DNA from: Micromonospora sp. WMMA1363
GTDB taxonomy: Bacteria > Actinomycetota > Actinomycetes > Mycobacteriales > Micromonosporaceae
Assembly (NCBI RefSeq): GCF_030345795.1
Contig: NZ_JAUALB010000001.1
Span: 1,235,001-1,299,000 of the forward strand
Direction: 5' to 3'
Length of the DNA: 64,000 bases
Below the pieces are notes generated by a model. That model did no database searches and was not told the origin of the DNA. It worked only from the letters and a program-made list of their open reading frames with translations. Each line of letters opens with the position of its first letter. Positions within the stretch are counted from its first letter, which is position 1. The position numbers and the translations under genes were made by a program. Shown here piece by piece: positions 1 through 8,777 of the stretch.

Positions 1-1
1 A

Positions 2-1657
2 CAGGTGCTCAACATGATCGACGGAAAGGTCAAGGGATACTTCCTGCTCGGCCAGAACCCGGCCGTCGGCTCGGCGCACGGCCGGGCGCAGCGTCTCGGT
101 ATGGCCAACCTGGACTGGCTGGTCGTCCGTGACCTGTTCCTGATCGAGTCGGCGACGTTCTGGCGCAACGGCCCGGAGGTGGCCACCGGGGAGATCGTGC
201 CGGAGCGGTGCGGCACCGAGGTGTTCTTCCTGCCGGCCGCCGCGCACGTGGAGAAGGAGGGCTCCTTCACCCAGACGCAGCGGCTGCTCCAGTGGCGGGA
301 GAAGGCCGTCGATCCACCGGGCGACGCCCGCTCCGAGCTGTGGTTCTTCTACCACCTGGGGCGAAAGCTACGGGAGAGGCTGGCCGGCTCGACCACCGCC
401 CGGGACCGACCACTGCTCGACCTGACCTGGGACTACCCCACCCACGGCCGGCACGCGGAGCCGAGTGCCGAGGCGGTGCTACGGGAGATCAACGGGTACG
501 ACGTGGGGACCGGTCGCCCGTTGTCCGGGTTCAGCGAGGCCCGCGACGACGGCACGACCGCCGTCGGTTGCTGGATCTACGCCGGCGTGTACGCCGACGG
601 CGTCAACCAGGCGGCCCGCCGCCGCAGCCGCCACGAGCAGGACTGGGTGGCCGCCGAGTGGGGCTGGGCCTGGCCGGCGAACCGCCGCCTGCTCTACAAC
701 CGTGCGTCGGCGGACCCGCAGGGCCGGCCGTGGAGCGAGCGGAAGAAGTACGTGTGGTGGGACGCCGACGCGGGTGAGTGGACCGGCTGGGACGTGCCGG
801 ACTTCGAGCGGACCAAGCCGCCGACATACCGGCCACCGGCAAGGGCCACCGGGCCGGCGGCCCTCGCCGGTGACGACCCGTTCGTCATGCAGGGCGACGG
901 GAAGGGCTGGCTGTACGCGCCGTCGGGCGTGCTGGACGGTCCGCTGCCGACGCACTACGAGCCGGCCGAGTCCCCGGTGCGCAACCCGCTGTACCAGCAG
1001 CAGGCCAACCCGACTCGCAAGGTGTACCCGCACCCGGTGAACTCGGTGAACCCGAGCCCGCCGCAGCAGCACGGCGACGTCTTCCCGTACGTGTTCACGG
1101 TCAGCCGGTTGACCGAGCACCACACCGCCGGTGGGATGAGCCGCACCGTGGCGCCCCTGACCGAGTTGCAGCCGGAGATGTTCGTCGAGGTGTCCCCGGC
1201 GGTCGCGGCGGAGTGCCAGCTGGTCCATCTGGGCTGGGCGCACCTGGTCTCCGGCCGGGCGGTGGTCGAGGCGCGGGTGCTGGTCACCGACCGGCTCACG
1301 CCGTTGCGGGTGGACGGGCGGCTGATCCACCAGGTGTGGCTGCCGTACCACTTCGGCTACGAGGGGCTGGTCACCGGCGACTCCGCCAACGACCTGTTCG
1401 GCATCACAGTGGACCCGAACGTGCTGATCCAGGAGAGCAAGGTCGGCACCTGTGACGTCCGCGCGGGCCGCCGTCCAACCGGGCGGGCGCTACGTGAGCT
1501 GGTCGCCGACTACTGCCGCCGGGCCGGGATAGTGGCGGGTCACCCACCGCCGACGGTGACGCCGGGCACGCTGCCGACGACCGGATCCGGCGAGCGGTCG
1601 GGTCCGGTCACCGACACCGCGGCGGGGGACAGCGACGGGGGTGCCGATGTTTCCTGA
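2..1657 (+). CDS. fdhA: Formate dehydrogenase catalytic subunit, C-terminal part
   Basis: This is the 3' part of a molybdopterin-dependent formate dehydrogenase large subunit; the reading frame is open at the left edge, so the start lies outside the window. About 550 residues are visible. They include a GYFLLGQNPAVGSAHG segment typical of FdnG/FdhA enzymes and a C-terminal molybdopterin-dinucleotide-binding region (about residues 380-520). The family oxidises formate to CO2 and passes electrons to the iron-sulfur subunit encoded next. The catalytic Sec/Cys position lies upstream of what is visible. The gene overlaps fdhB by about 11 bases and is followed by tRNA-Sec, selA and selB. I therefore infer that the missing 5' part has an in-frame UGA selenocysteine codon. 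Confidence 0.93.
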   Translation, partial: QVLNMIDGKVKGYFLLGQNPAVGSAHGRAQRLGMANLDWLVVRDLFLIESATFWRNGPEVATGEIVPERCGTEVFFLPAAAHVEKEGSFTQTQRLLQWREKAVDPPGDARSELWFFYHLGRKLRERLAGSTTARDRPLLDLTWDYPTHGRHAEPSAEAVLREINGYDVGTGRPLSGFSEARDDGTTAVGCWIYAGVYADGVNQAARRRSRHEQDWVAAEWGWAWPANRRLLYNRASADPQGRPWSERKKYVWWDADAGEWTGWDVPDFERTKPPTYRPPARATGPAALAGDDPFVMQGDGKGWLYAPSGVLDGPLPTHYEPAESPVRNPLYQQQANPTRKVYPHPVNSVNPSPPQQHGDVFPYVFTVSRLTEHHTAGGMSRTVAPLTELQPEMFVEVSPAVAAECQLVHLGWAHLVSGRAVVEARVLVTDRLTPLRVDGRLIHQVWLPYHFGYEGLVTGDSANDLFGITVDPNVLIQESKVGTCDVRAGRRPTGRALRELVADYCRRAGIVAGHPPPTVTPGTLPTTGSGERSGPVTDTAAGDSDGGADVS

Positions 1658-2660
1658 CCCGAACAGCCGGTCCGGGCCCCGGGGCCCGGCCCCGGAAGCC
1701 GGCTGGCCTGACGCCCCGCCCCGGGTGGGCTTCTTCACCGACACCAGCGTCTGCATCGGCTGCAAGGCCTGCGAGGTGGCGTGCAAGGAGTGGAACGACG
1801 TGCCCGGATCGGGGCTGGACCTGCTCGGCATGTCGTACGACAACACCGGCGCGCTGACCGCGAACTCCTGGCGCCACGTGGCGTTCGTCGAGCAGCCACT
1901 GCCCGCCGGGCAACCGTCGTCCCGCGTGGCTGTCGGTGGCACGGACAGCGCGTCCCCGACGACGGTGGCCGCGGGCACCGGCCCGGGCGCCCCGTCGGGC
2001 GCGCCCGACGGGGCCGTCCGGGCCGGGACCGAGTTCCTCGGCATGCCCGGGTCACAGCCGCCCGGGCGAGGCGTCGGTGCGCAGGAGCGTACCGAGTTCC
2101 GCTGGTTGATGATGTCCGACGTGTGTAAGCACTGCACATATGCCGCGTGCCTGGACGTCTGCCCGACCGGTTCGCTGTTCCGCACCGAATTCGGCACGGT
2201 CGTGGTGCAGGAGGACATCTGCAACGGCTGCGGCTACTGCGTGTCCGCCTGCCCGTACGGGGTGATCGACCGGCGCCGGGACGACGGTCGGGTGTGGAAG
2301 TGCACGCTGTGCTACGACCGGCTCGGCGCCGGGATGACCCCGGCGTGTGCGCAGGCCTGCCCCACCGAGTCCATCCAGTATGGTCCCCTCGACGAGCTGC
2401 GGGAGCGGGCTGCCGCCCGGGTGGCGACCCTGCACGAGGGTGGCGTCACCGAGGCCCGCCTGTACGGGCACGAGCCGACCGACGGCGTGGGCGGCGACGG
2501 CGCGTTCTTCCTGCTGCTTGACGAGCCGGAGGTGTACGGTCTGCCGCCGGAGCCGGTGGTCACCACGCGGGACCTGCCCCTGATGTGGAAGCGGGCCGGG
2601 CTGGCCGCCCTGGCGATGGCGGCGGCGGCCGTCGTCGCGTTCGTCGGAGGTTCCTCGTGA
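1647..2660 (+). CDS. fdhB: Formate dehydrogenase iron-sulfur (beta) subunit
   Basis: A 337-residue ferredoxin-like electron-transfer subunit. Four cysteine clusters are visible: CIGCKACEVACKEW near residue 34, CKHCTYAACLDVCP near 160, CNGCGYCVSACPYG near 192 and CTLCYDR...CAQACP near 222. This is the four [4Fe-4S] pattern of FdnH/FdhB. A Gly/Pro/Ala-rich stretch of about 60 residues (roughly 85-145) lies between the first and second clusters and is longer than in E. coli FdnH. A hydrophobic segment near residues 310-332 probably anchors it in the membrane. The ATG at 1647 overlaps the fdhA stop; a GTG at 1641 is an alternative start. Its stop overlaps the start of the membrane subunit, so the three genes are translationally coupled. 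Confidence 0.93.
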   Translation: MFPDPNSRSGPRGPAPEAGWPDAPPRVGFFTDTSVCIGCKACEVACKEWNDVPGSGLDLLGMSYDNTGALTANSWRHVAFVEQPLPAGQPSSRVAVGGTDSASPTTVAAGTGPGAPSGAPDGAVRAGTEFLGMPGSQPPGRGVGAQERTEFRWLMMSDVCKHCTYAACLDVCPTGSLFRTEFGTVVVQEDICNGCGYCVSACPYGVIDRRRDDGRVWKCTLCYDRLGAGMTPACAQACPTESIQYGPLDELRERAAARVATLHEGGVTEARLYGHEPTDGVGGDGAFFLLLDEPEVYGLPPEPVVTTRDLPLMWKRAGLAALAMAAAAVVAFVGGSS

Positions 2661-3748
2661 GTCCGCCGGCCAACGGCCGATACCACCGGCCCCGCGTCCG
2701 GCTCGACGGGGCCGGTCCGGAGGTTCCGGGCGCGGCCGGTGTCGGCCGGGACCCGGCGGGGCGGGCGGCCGGGCGACGCGGTCGAGGCGGGGAGGAGGTC
2801 CGCGTCCCCACGGCGGAGTTCACCTCGTACTACGGGCAGCCGATCCTCAAGGCACCGGTCTGGACGCGGGACATCGCCGGGTACCTGTTCACCGGTGGCC
2901 TGGCGGCCGGTTCGTCGTTGCTGGCCGCCGGCGGCCAGCTCACCGGCCGACCGGCGCTTCGCCGAGCCGGGCGGGTCACCGCGTTGGCGGCGGTCACCGC
3001 CAGCGCGGGTCTGTTGATCAGGGATCTGGGTCGGCCGGAACGGTTCCACCACATGCTGCGGGTGGCCAAGCCGACCTCCCCGATGTCGGTCGGCACCTGG
3101 ATCCTCACCGCCTACGGACCGGTCGCCGGGCTCGCGGCGGTCGCCGAGGTGGCGCCGTGGCTGCCCCGCCGCGGGCCGCTCGGGCCGCTGCGTGGGGTGC
3201 TTCCATGGGTCGGGCACGCCGCCGGGCTGACCGCGGCGGTGACCGCGCCCGCCCTGGCCACGTACACCGGGGTGCTGCTGGCCGACACGGCCGTGCCCTC
3301 GTGGCACGAGGCGTACCCGGAACTACCGGTGATCTTCGCTGGTAGCGCGTTGGCCAGCGGCGCCGCCGTGGGCCTGCTCGCCGCGCCGCCCGACCAGGCC
3401 CACCCGGCTCGCCGACTGGCGGTGGCCGGCGCGGTGCTGGAACTGTCCGGCGTGCACCGGGTGGAGACCCGGCTCGGCCTGCTCGGTGAGCCCTACACCA
3501 CCGGGCGGGCGGGTCGGTTGCTGCGCGTCGGCCGCGCGTTGACCGCCGCTGGGGTGACCGGGGCGCTGCTTGGCGGGCGCAGCCGTGCGGTGTCTGCGCT
3601 GTCGGGGGCGGCGCTGCTCGCGGCGTCGGTGGCCACCCGGTTCGGGATCTATTACGGCGGGGTCGCCTCGGCGCGGGACCCGAGGTACACGGTGCTGCCG
3701 CAGCGGGAACGCGCCGCCCGGCGCCGGGCGGCGGCCGGCGAGGGCTGA
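2657..3748 (+). CDS. NrfD-family membrane subunit of formate dehydrogenase
   Basis: A 363-residue integral membrane protein of the NrfD/polysulfide reductase type, expected to pass electrons from the FdhB clusters to quinone. After a roughly 55-residue hydrophilic N-terminus there are eight or nine hydrophobic helices. The segment TSPMSVGTWILTAYGP (about residues 140-155) matches the family signature. The GTG at 2657 shares four bases with the fdhB stop codon (GTGA). A longer in-frame reading from 2585 would run back through fdhB and is not credible. The position directly after fdhB makes it the membrane anchor of the complex. An NrfD-type subunit, not a diheme cytochrome b (FdnI), suggests the complex does not use haem b. 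Confidence 0.88.
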   Translation: MSPPANGRYHRPRVRLDGAGPEVPGAAGVGRDPAGRAAGRRGRGGEEVRVPTAEFTSYYGQPILKAPVWTRDIAGYLFTGGLAAGSSLLAAGGQLTGRPALRRAGRVTALAAVTASAGLLIRDLGRPERFHHMLRVAKPTSPMSVGTWILTAYGPVAGLAAVAEVAPWLPRRGPLGPLRGVLPWVGHAAGLTAAVTAPALATYTGVLLADTAVPSWHEAYPELPVIFAGSALASGAAVGLLAAPPDQAHPARRLAVAGAVLELSGVHRVETRLGLLGEPYTTGRAGRLLRVGRALTAAGVTGALLGGRSRAVSALSGAALLAASVATRFGIYYGGVASARDPRYTVLPQRERAARRRAAAGEG

Positions 3749-3887
3749 CGGCCGGCGAGGGCCTCCGGCGAACGACGGTCGACCGGCATCGGGTGCCGCG
3801 GTCCCGGGCACGTGCCGTCGACCGCGCGGTCCGGGCGTCCCGGCATCCGATCCGGATTCGCTGCGGCGGTGTGGTCAAATGCTGTGT

Positions 3888-3983
3888 GGAGACGTTCAGG
3901 CGGCTGGTGCTCCTCCCGGTCTTCAAAACCGGTGTGGCCCGGGATCCGGGCCAGGCGGGTTCGATTCCCGTCCGTCTCCGCCA
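3888..3983 (+). tRNA. selC: tRNA-Sec (anticodon TCA)
   Basis: The 96-nt sequence starts GGAGACG and ends CGTCTCC-G-CCA, giving seven continuous acceptor pairs plus a mismatched eighth (T3895 with C3972). The T arm has a five-pair stem around loop TTCGATT. The anticodon stem CCGGT / ACCGG encloses CTTCAAA, so the anticodon is TCA, which reads UGA. A long variable arm (GGCCCGGGATCCGGGCC) is present. These features, an acceptor plus T stem of 8+5 layout, a long extra arm and an encoded CCA, are those of bacterial tRNA-Sec. It lies 18 bases upstream of selA. Confidence 0.95.
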
Positions 3984-4001
3984 AGCCTGGTGGGAGCAGA
4001 C

Positions 4002-5303
4002 GTGACAGCCGACGGCAACGCCGATCCGCGCCGACGGGTGCCGCGCACCGACGCACTGCTGGCGGATCCGCGGTTCGCCGGCGTCGGCCGCGACCGGGTC
4101 AAGGCGGTGGTGCGGCGGGCGCAGGAGCGGGCCCGGCGGGGTGAGATCACACCCGAGGAGGTGCCGTGCGCCGCGCTGGCCGCCCTGGGCGTGTCACCGG
4201 CACCCCGGGCGGTGCTCAACGCGACCGGGGTCGTGCTGCACACCAACCTCGGCCGCGCGGCGCTGTCCCCGGCGGCGGTCGCCGCGGTCGTGGCGGCCGC
4301 CGGTCACACCGATGTGGAGCTCGATCTGGCCACTGGCCGGCGGGCCCGGCGCGGACGGGACGCCCTCGACGCGCTCGCCGCCGCGGTACCCGCCGCCGGG
4401 GCGGTGCACGTGGTCAACAACGGGGCTGCCGCCCTGGTGCTCGCCGCCACCGCCCTCGCCGCCGGCCGGGAGATCGTGGTGAGCCGCGGTGAACTGGTGG
4501 AGATCGGTGACGGTTTCCGCCTGCCCGATCTGCTGGAGAGCACCGGTGCCCGGTTGCGCGAGGTGGGCACCACGAACCGCACCAGCCTGGCCGACTACGC
4601 CGCGGCGCTCAGCCCGCGGACCGGTTTCGTGCTCAAGGTGCATCCGTCGAACTTCCGGGTCAGCGGCTTCACCTCGGCGGTGCCGGTGGGGGCGCTGTCG
4701 ACCCTCGGGGCGCCGGTCGTCGCCGACATCGGTTCCGGGCTGCTCGTCCCGGAACCGCTGCTGCCCGACGAGCCGGACGCCACGACCACCCTGCGGGCCG
4801 GGGCGGCGCTGGTCACCGCCAGCGGTGACAAGCTGCTCGGCGGACCGCAGGCCGGGTTGCTGCTCGGCGACGCCGAACTGGTACACCGGTTGCGCCGCCA
4901 TCCCCTCGCCCGGGCGTTGCGGGTGGACAAGCTGACCCTCGCCGCGCTGGGGGCGACCCTCGCCGACCCGGCCCTCACCCCGACCCGGGCGGCGCTGTAT
5001 GCCGACGCGGCCGCGCTGCGGGAGCGTGCCGAGCGGCTGCGCGAGGCCCTGGTCGCTGACGGGTGCAAGGCGGAGGTGGTGCCGGTCGCCGCGGTGGTGG
5101 GTGGCGGCGGCGCCCCGGGCGTGGAGCTGGACTCGTGGGCGGTGAGCCTGCCCGAGTCGTACGCCCAGCCGCTGCGCACCGGAGCGCCGCCGGTGCTCGG
5201 CCGGGTGGTCCGGGGCCGGCTGTTGTTGGACCTGCGCTGCGTTCCCGCCGCTGACGACGCCGCCGTCCGCGCCGCCGTGCGACGTGCCCCGGTGGACGGT
5301 TGA
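4002..5303 (+). CDS. selA: L-seryl-tRNA(Sec) selenium transferase
   Basis: SelA, 433 residues, is the PLP enzyme that converts Ser-tRNA(Sec) to Sec-tRNA(Sec) with selenophosphate. The PLP lysine lies in TASGDKLLGGPQAGLL (Lys277 from this start). Other family blocks are NATGVVLHTNLGRA near residue 70 and KVHPSNFRVSGF near 210. The GTG at 4002 was chosen because it follows tRNA-Sec by 18 bases and has GGGAG upstream; the open frame extends back through the tRNA, so more upstream starts are not credible. Its stop is two bases before the ATG of selB. selD, needed to make selenophosphate, is not in the window. Confidence 0.96.
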   Translation: MTADGNADPRRRVPRTDALLADPRFAGVGRDRVKAVVRRAQERARRGEITPEEVPCAALAALGVSPAPRAVLNATGVVLHTNLGRAALSPAAVAAVVAAAGHTDVELDLATGRRARRGRDALDALAAAVPAAGAVHVVNNGAAALVLAATALAAGREIVVSRGELVEIGDGFRLPDLLESTGARLREVGTTNRTSLADYAAALSPRTGFVLKVHPSNFRVSGFTSAVPVGALSTLGAPVVADIGSGLLVPEPLLPDEPDATTTLRAGAALVTASGDKLLGGPQAGLLLGDAELVHRLRRHPLARALRVDKLTLAALGATLADPALTPTRAALYADAAALRERAERLREALVADGCKAEVVPVAAVVGGGGAPGVELDSWAVSLPESYAQPLRTGAPPVLGRVVRGRLLLDLRCVPAADDAAVRAAVRRAPVDG

Positions 5304-5305
5304 GC

Positions 5306-7057
5306 ATGCTCGTGGTGGCCACCGCCGGGCACGTCGACCACGGCAAGTCGACCCTGGTGCGGGTGCTGACCGGGATGGAGCCGGACCGGTGGGCCGAGGA
5401 ACGTCGCCGGGGAATGACCATCGACCTCGGGTTCGCGTGGACGGCACTGCCGTCGGGGCGTACGGCCGCGTTCGTCGACGTGCCCGGGCACGAGCGGTTC
5501 GTGCCGAACATGCTCGCCGGGGTGGGCCCGGTCCCGGCGGCGCTGGTCGTGGTCGCGGCCGACGAGGGCTGGATGCCGCAGTCCGTCGAGCACGTGGCCG
5601 CGCTCGACGCGCTCGGCGTGTCCGCCGGACTGCTGGTGGTGACCCGGACGGACCTGGCCGCGCCGGGGCCGGCGCAGGCGCGGGATCGGTTGGTCGGTAC
5701 GTCGCTGGCCGCGATCGACGCGGTGGCGGTGAGCGCGGTGACCGGCGCGGGGCTGCCGGAGCTACGAGCGGCCCTGGACCGGCTGGCCGGCACTGTGCCC
5801 GCCCCGGCGACGGACGCGCCGGTGCGGCTGTGGGTGGACCGCAGCTTCACCGTCCGGGGCAGCGGCACGGTGGTGACCGGGACGTTGGGCGCGGGCCGGA
5901 TCGCCGTCGGCGAGGAGCTGGAACTCGCGGCCACCGGTGAGCCTGTGCGGGTACGCGGGCTACAGGCCCTCGGCGTCGCCCGGGGCGAGGTCGCCGCGGT
6001 CGCCCGGGTGGCGGTGAACCTCCGCGGCATCTCCCGTGAACGCCTCGGTCGGGGCGACGCCCTGCTCACGCCGGGCCGGTTCGGCCGCACCGACCTGCTC
6101 GACGTCCGGGTGACCGGTGACCTTGCCGCCGATCTGCCGGCCACGCTCACCCTGCACGCCGGCTCCGCCGCCGTGTCCGCCCGGGTCCGCCCGCTGGGTC
6201 CGGACACCGTCCGGCTGCGGCTGGCCCGCCCGCTGCCGCTGCTGGTCGGCGACCGGGCGTTGCTGCGCGACCCCGGTCACCACCACGTCGCCGGTGGCGT
6301 GACCGTGCTGGACGTGGCGCCTCCGCCGCTGCGCCGGCGGGGCGCGGCGGTCGCGCGGGCAGCCGTGCTGGCGACCGTGGACGGTCGCCCGGATCTCCCC
6401 GGCGAGCTGCGCCGTCGTGGGCTGGTCAGCGCCGGCGACCTCACTCGGATGGGTGTCGTGCCGGCCGGTCGGCCGGTCACCGGGCAGTGGCTGGCCGACC
6501 CGGAGCACTGGCGGCGACTCGGCCTCCGGCTCGCGGCGGAGGTCGACCGGCACGCCCGCGCGCACCCGCTGGATCCCGGCGCCCCGGTGGAGTTGTTGAG
6601 GCAGCGCCTCGACCTGCCCGATCGGACGCTCGTCGCGGCCCTCGTGCAGCCACCGTTGCGGTTGGACGCCGGCCGGGTCACAGCCGGGTCGGCCGACGCG
6701 TTGCCCGAGCCGGTGGCCCGGGCCGTGGCGCGGGCCCGCGCGGCGTACGCGCCGCACCCGTTCCGAGCCCCGGGGGCGGAACGTCTGGCCGAACTGGGAC
6801 TGGGCCCCCGGGAGATCGGCGCCGCGGTGCGGGCCGGGGCGCTGCTCCGGCTGGCGGACAACGTGGTGCTGCTGCCCGGGGCGATCGACGACGCCGTGCG
6901 AGTGCTTGCCGGGCTGCCGCAGCCGTTCACGCTCAGCACCGCCCGGCAGGCGTTGGACACCACCCGTCGGGTGGCCGTGCCCCTGCTGGAGTTGCTGGAC
7001 CGGCGGGGTGTGACCCGCCGGCTGTCCGACGACATGCGGGTCGTCGTGGGCCGATAG
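5306..7057 (+). CDS. selB: Selenocysteine-specific elongation factor
   Basis: SelB, 583 residues, is the EF-Tu-like GTPase that delivers Sec-tRNA(Sec) to UGA codons marked by a SECIS hairpin. The G1 motif GHVDHGKST is at residues 8-16, DVPGHERF (G3) is near 59, and TRTD (G4) is near 113. Two beta-barrel domains follow (about 170-330), then winged-helix repeats to the end that would bind the SECIS RNA. The ATG at 5306 follows the selA stop by two bases; an in-frame TTG at 5300 is possible but less likely. Linkage to fdh genes and tRNA-Sec points to formate dehydrogenase as the main client. Confidence 0.95.
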   Translation: MLVVATAGHVDHGKSTLVRVLTGMEPDRWAEERRRGMTIDLGFAWTALPSGRTAAFVDVPGHERFVPNMLAGVGPVPAALVVVAADEGWMPQSVEHVAALDALGVSAGLLVVTRTDLAAPGPAQARDRLVGTSLAAIDAVAVSAVTGAGLPELRAALDRLAGTVPAPATDAPVRLWVDRSFTVRGSGTVVTGTLGAGRIAVGEELELAATGEPVRVRGLQALGVARGEVAAVARVAVNLRGISRERLGRGDALLTPGRFGRTDLLDVRVTGDLAADLPATLTLHAGSAAVSARVRPLGPDTVRLRLARPLPLLVGDRALLRDPGHHHVAGGVTVLDVAPPPLRRRGAAVARAAVLATVDGRPDLPGELRRRGLVSAGDLTRMGVVPAGRPVTGQWLADPEHWRRLGLRLAAEVDRHARAHPLDPGAPVELLRQRLDLPDRTLVAALVQPPLRLDAGRVTAGSADALPEPVARAVARARAAYAPHPFRAPGAERLAELGLGPREIGAAVRAGALLRLADNVVLLPGAIDDAVRVLAGLPQPFTLSTARQALDTTRRVAVPLLELLDRRGVTRRLSDDMRVVVGR

Positions 7058-7314
7058 GGCGGTTGCGGGGGACTGCCAGTGGTCGGGTGCTGGCGTACCG
7101 GGGTGGCCGACGCGAGCCGCTGATCGACCTTCTGTCTCGGCCTGCTCCGGCTCGGCGCCCTGGTGGACGCGGCGCTCTGTCGACCGGCATTCGCCGGTCC
7201 GTGGTCGGCCGGCCCTGTCGATCCTGTTTTTCCCGCTGGTCTCGTGCCGCGGGCGCGTGCTCGGGTGGGTCCCAACCGGCCCCGGGGCGGATGGCGGTCC
7301 CCTAGCGTCGAGCC

Positions 7315-7512
7315 ATGGACCCTTCCGCGATCTGGCGGGACCGGCAGCACCGGTGGCGGATCGAGGCGTACCGGGCACCGGACCTGCGCTTCGCGATCTT
7401 CGCCACCAACGGCACCACCGAGTCCGCGCCGCTGTGGTTGTTCGGGATGTCGGCGCTGGCCCGCTGGCTGATGAGCCACAAGATTTCCCTCGATGACCTG
7501 GAGGTCGACTGA
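7315..7512 (+). CDS. Small hypothetical protein
   Basis: A 65-residue reading frame that starts at ATG 7315. It is rich in Trp and Arg at the N-terminus (MDPSAIWRDRQHRW), has a short hydrophobic stretch near residues 41-52, and ends acidic (DDLEVD). No family is recognised. The following bases repeat part of the C-terminal coding sequence (GGAGGTCGACTGA and then GAAGGTCGACTGA), a small tandem duplication across the stop codon. It stands alone between selB and another small membrane protein gene on the same strand. Confidence 0.5.
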   Translation: MDPSAIWRDRQHRWRIEAYRAPDLRFAIFATNGTTESAPLWLFGMSALARWLMSHKISLDDLEVD

Positions 7513-7587
7513 GACCTGAAGGTCGACTGAATGCCTATTAAGGGGGAGAATGCATGATTTGTGCCCGCCCGGGATGGCGCGCAGCTA

Positions 7588-7785
7588 ATGTCGCTGGGCG
7601 TGAAGGACCGAGGACTGCGCAGCGCCGTCGCGGTGCTGGCCGGGCTCGCCGTGATCTACTTCGGCACGTCCGGCCGCGACCCCGAGGACGGCGAGGGGAT
7701 CTCCGGCGGCCTGGTGGTGCTCGCCCTGCTCGCGGCCCTGCTGGTGTGGCACCTGACGAAGCCGGGCGGCAACGCGGCGAAGTGA
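7588..7785 (+). CDS. Small membrane protein, hypothetical
   Basis: A protein of about 65 residues starting MSLGVKDRGLRSAVAV. It has two hydrophobic helices (about residues 10-25 and 40-58) with a short charged loop (GRDPEDGEG) between them. A longer in-frame start at 7561 adds nine residues. The family and function are not recognised. It is convergent with the HhH protein gene, whose end lies four bases after this stop, so the two transcripts terminate against each other. Confidence 0.6.
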   Translation: MSLGVKDRGLRSAVAVLAGLAVIYFGTSGRDPEDGEGISGGLVVLALLAALLVWHLTKPGGNAAK

Positions 7786-7789
7786 AGGC

Positions 7790-8440
7790 TCAGCGGGCCG
7801 CCGCCCGCGCGACCTCGCCGGCGGACTCCTCGCCGAGCGCCACCCGAACCAGGGCCGACGCCAGACGGCCGAAGTCCCCGTCGTCGACCAACCCGGCAAG
7901 CCGCTCCGGGCTGCCGGGCAGGCCCAGCCGCTCGGCCCCACTCAGTGCGCGCCGGTCGGCGTACGGGCGCAGATCCGGCCACACCGCCTGAGCCTCGCGC
8001 AGGAAGATGTCCGCGCCGGTGGGCCCGATGCCGGGGAACTCGGTCAGCAGCCGGCGCAGCCGGGCGGGCTGCCCCTCGGCCGCGCGGTGCAGCCGGCGCA
8101 GGTCGCCGTGCCACCGGTCCAGGCAAAGCCGCGCGCCCGTGCCCAGCATCGTCGCGGTCCGCTCGTCGTAGCGGCGATAGTGGCCCCGGCCCAGGGCGTC
8201 CACCCGGTCCTGCCAGCCGGCCGCCTCCATCGCCTGCGGTGTGCGGTAGCCGGCGGTGAACAGTTCCCGGGCAGCGGCAACCGCCACCTGCGCGCGGATC
8301 CGGGTGCTCAGCAGGGTGGTGAGCACCAGCAGCTGGTAGAGCGGGCCGGGCCGGTCGGCCAGGTGAACACCGGCCTCCTCGGCGTACGTGCGTCCCCGCC
8401 GCTCCAGCAGCGCCCGTGCGGTCCTCCGGTTGTCGCCCAC
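7790..8440 (-). CDS. HhH-GPD (endonuclease III-like) protein, probably lacking the catalytic lysine
   Basis: A protein of about 216 residues from GTG 8440, with the helix-hairpin-helix GPD fold of base-excision glycosylases. The hairpin is FPGIGPTGADIF (about residues 140-151). In active endonuclease III the corresponding loop is LPGVGRKTA with a catalytic lysine; here no lysine is present. The later aspartate is kept (YADRRAL). No C-terminal four-cysteine iron-sulfur motif is visible. It may bind DNA or act as a monofunctional glycosylase, but lyase activity is unlikely. The open frame extends upstream to 8647 over the divergent small gene; GTG 8440 gives the natural N-terminus GDNRRTARALL. 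Confidence 0.72.
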   Translation of the reverse strand: MGDNRRTARALLERRGRTYAEEAGVHLADRPGPLYQLLVLTTLLSTRIRAQVAVAAARELFTAGYRTPQAMEAAGWQDRVDALGRGHYRRYDERTATMLGTGARLCLDRWHGDLRRLHRAAEGQPARLRRLLTEFPGIGPTGADIFLREAQAVWPDLRPYADRRALSGAERLGLPGSPERLAGLVDDGDFGRLASALVRVALGEESAGEVARAAAR

Positions 8441-8582
8441 TGTGGGGGCGTACCCGCGACGCGCCGGGTTAGCCGCACCGGTCGCCACCGACGTCGGTCC
8501 GGCATGGCACCGGGGGCGGTGGGTACGCGGCAGGGGAGGCGGCGTACGCCGTGCGCCGTCGGCCACCGGGAAGGAGACACCC

Positions 8583-8777
8583 GTGACGAACCCGCAGCAG
8601 CAGGAGTTCCGGCGCAACGCTCGGGGCTCGACCAGCCAGGACAGCAAGGGGCCCCGGCCGACGGGTCATCCGCTCAACCGTGGCTCGTCGCACGGTGACG
8701 AGGGCCGTCCGGTACCCAAGGGGCAGGTGTCCCCGTATGGCCCCGCGCCGGAACCGGTCGCCGAGGATGAGAGTTGA
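8583..8777 (+). CDS. Small hydrophilic hypothetical protein
   Basis: A 64-residue, very polar protein without hydrophobic segments. It starts at GTG 8583 with GGAAGGAG well placed upstream and begins TNPQQQEFRRNARGS. The composition (Gly, Ser, Pro, Gln, charged residues) suggests an intrinsically disordered protein. I recognise this as a type of small protein found in actinomycetes but cannot name a function. Its stop codon forms the left end of a 66-bp perfect palindrome shared with the convergent neighbour. Confidence 0.6.
   Translation: MTNPQQQEFRRNARGSTSQDSKGPRPTGHPLNRGSSHGDEGRPVPKGQVSPYGPAPEPVAEDES

Noticed and set aside
3570..4001. Extension of the selA frame back to 3570
   Set aside because: It would run through the NrfD gene and tRNA-Sec; GTG 4002 has the right spacing and N-terminus.
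4194..7378. Long minus-strand reading frames opposite selA and selB (up to 472 codons)
   Set aside because: They mirror the GC-rich codons of real genes, are rich in Arg/Gly/Pro/Gln, and have no recognisable domain.
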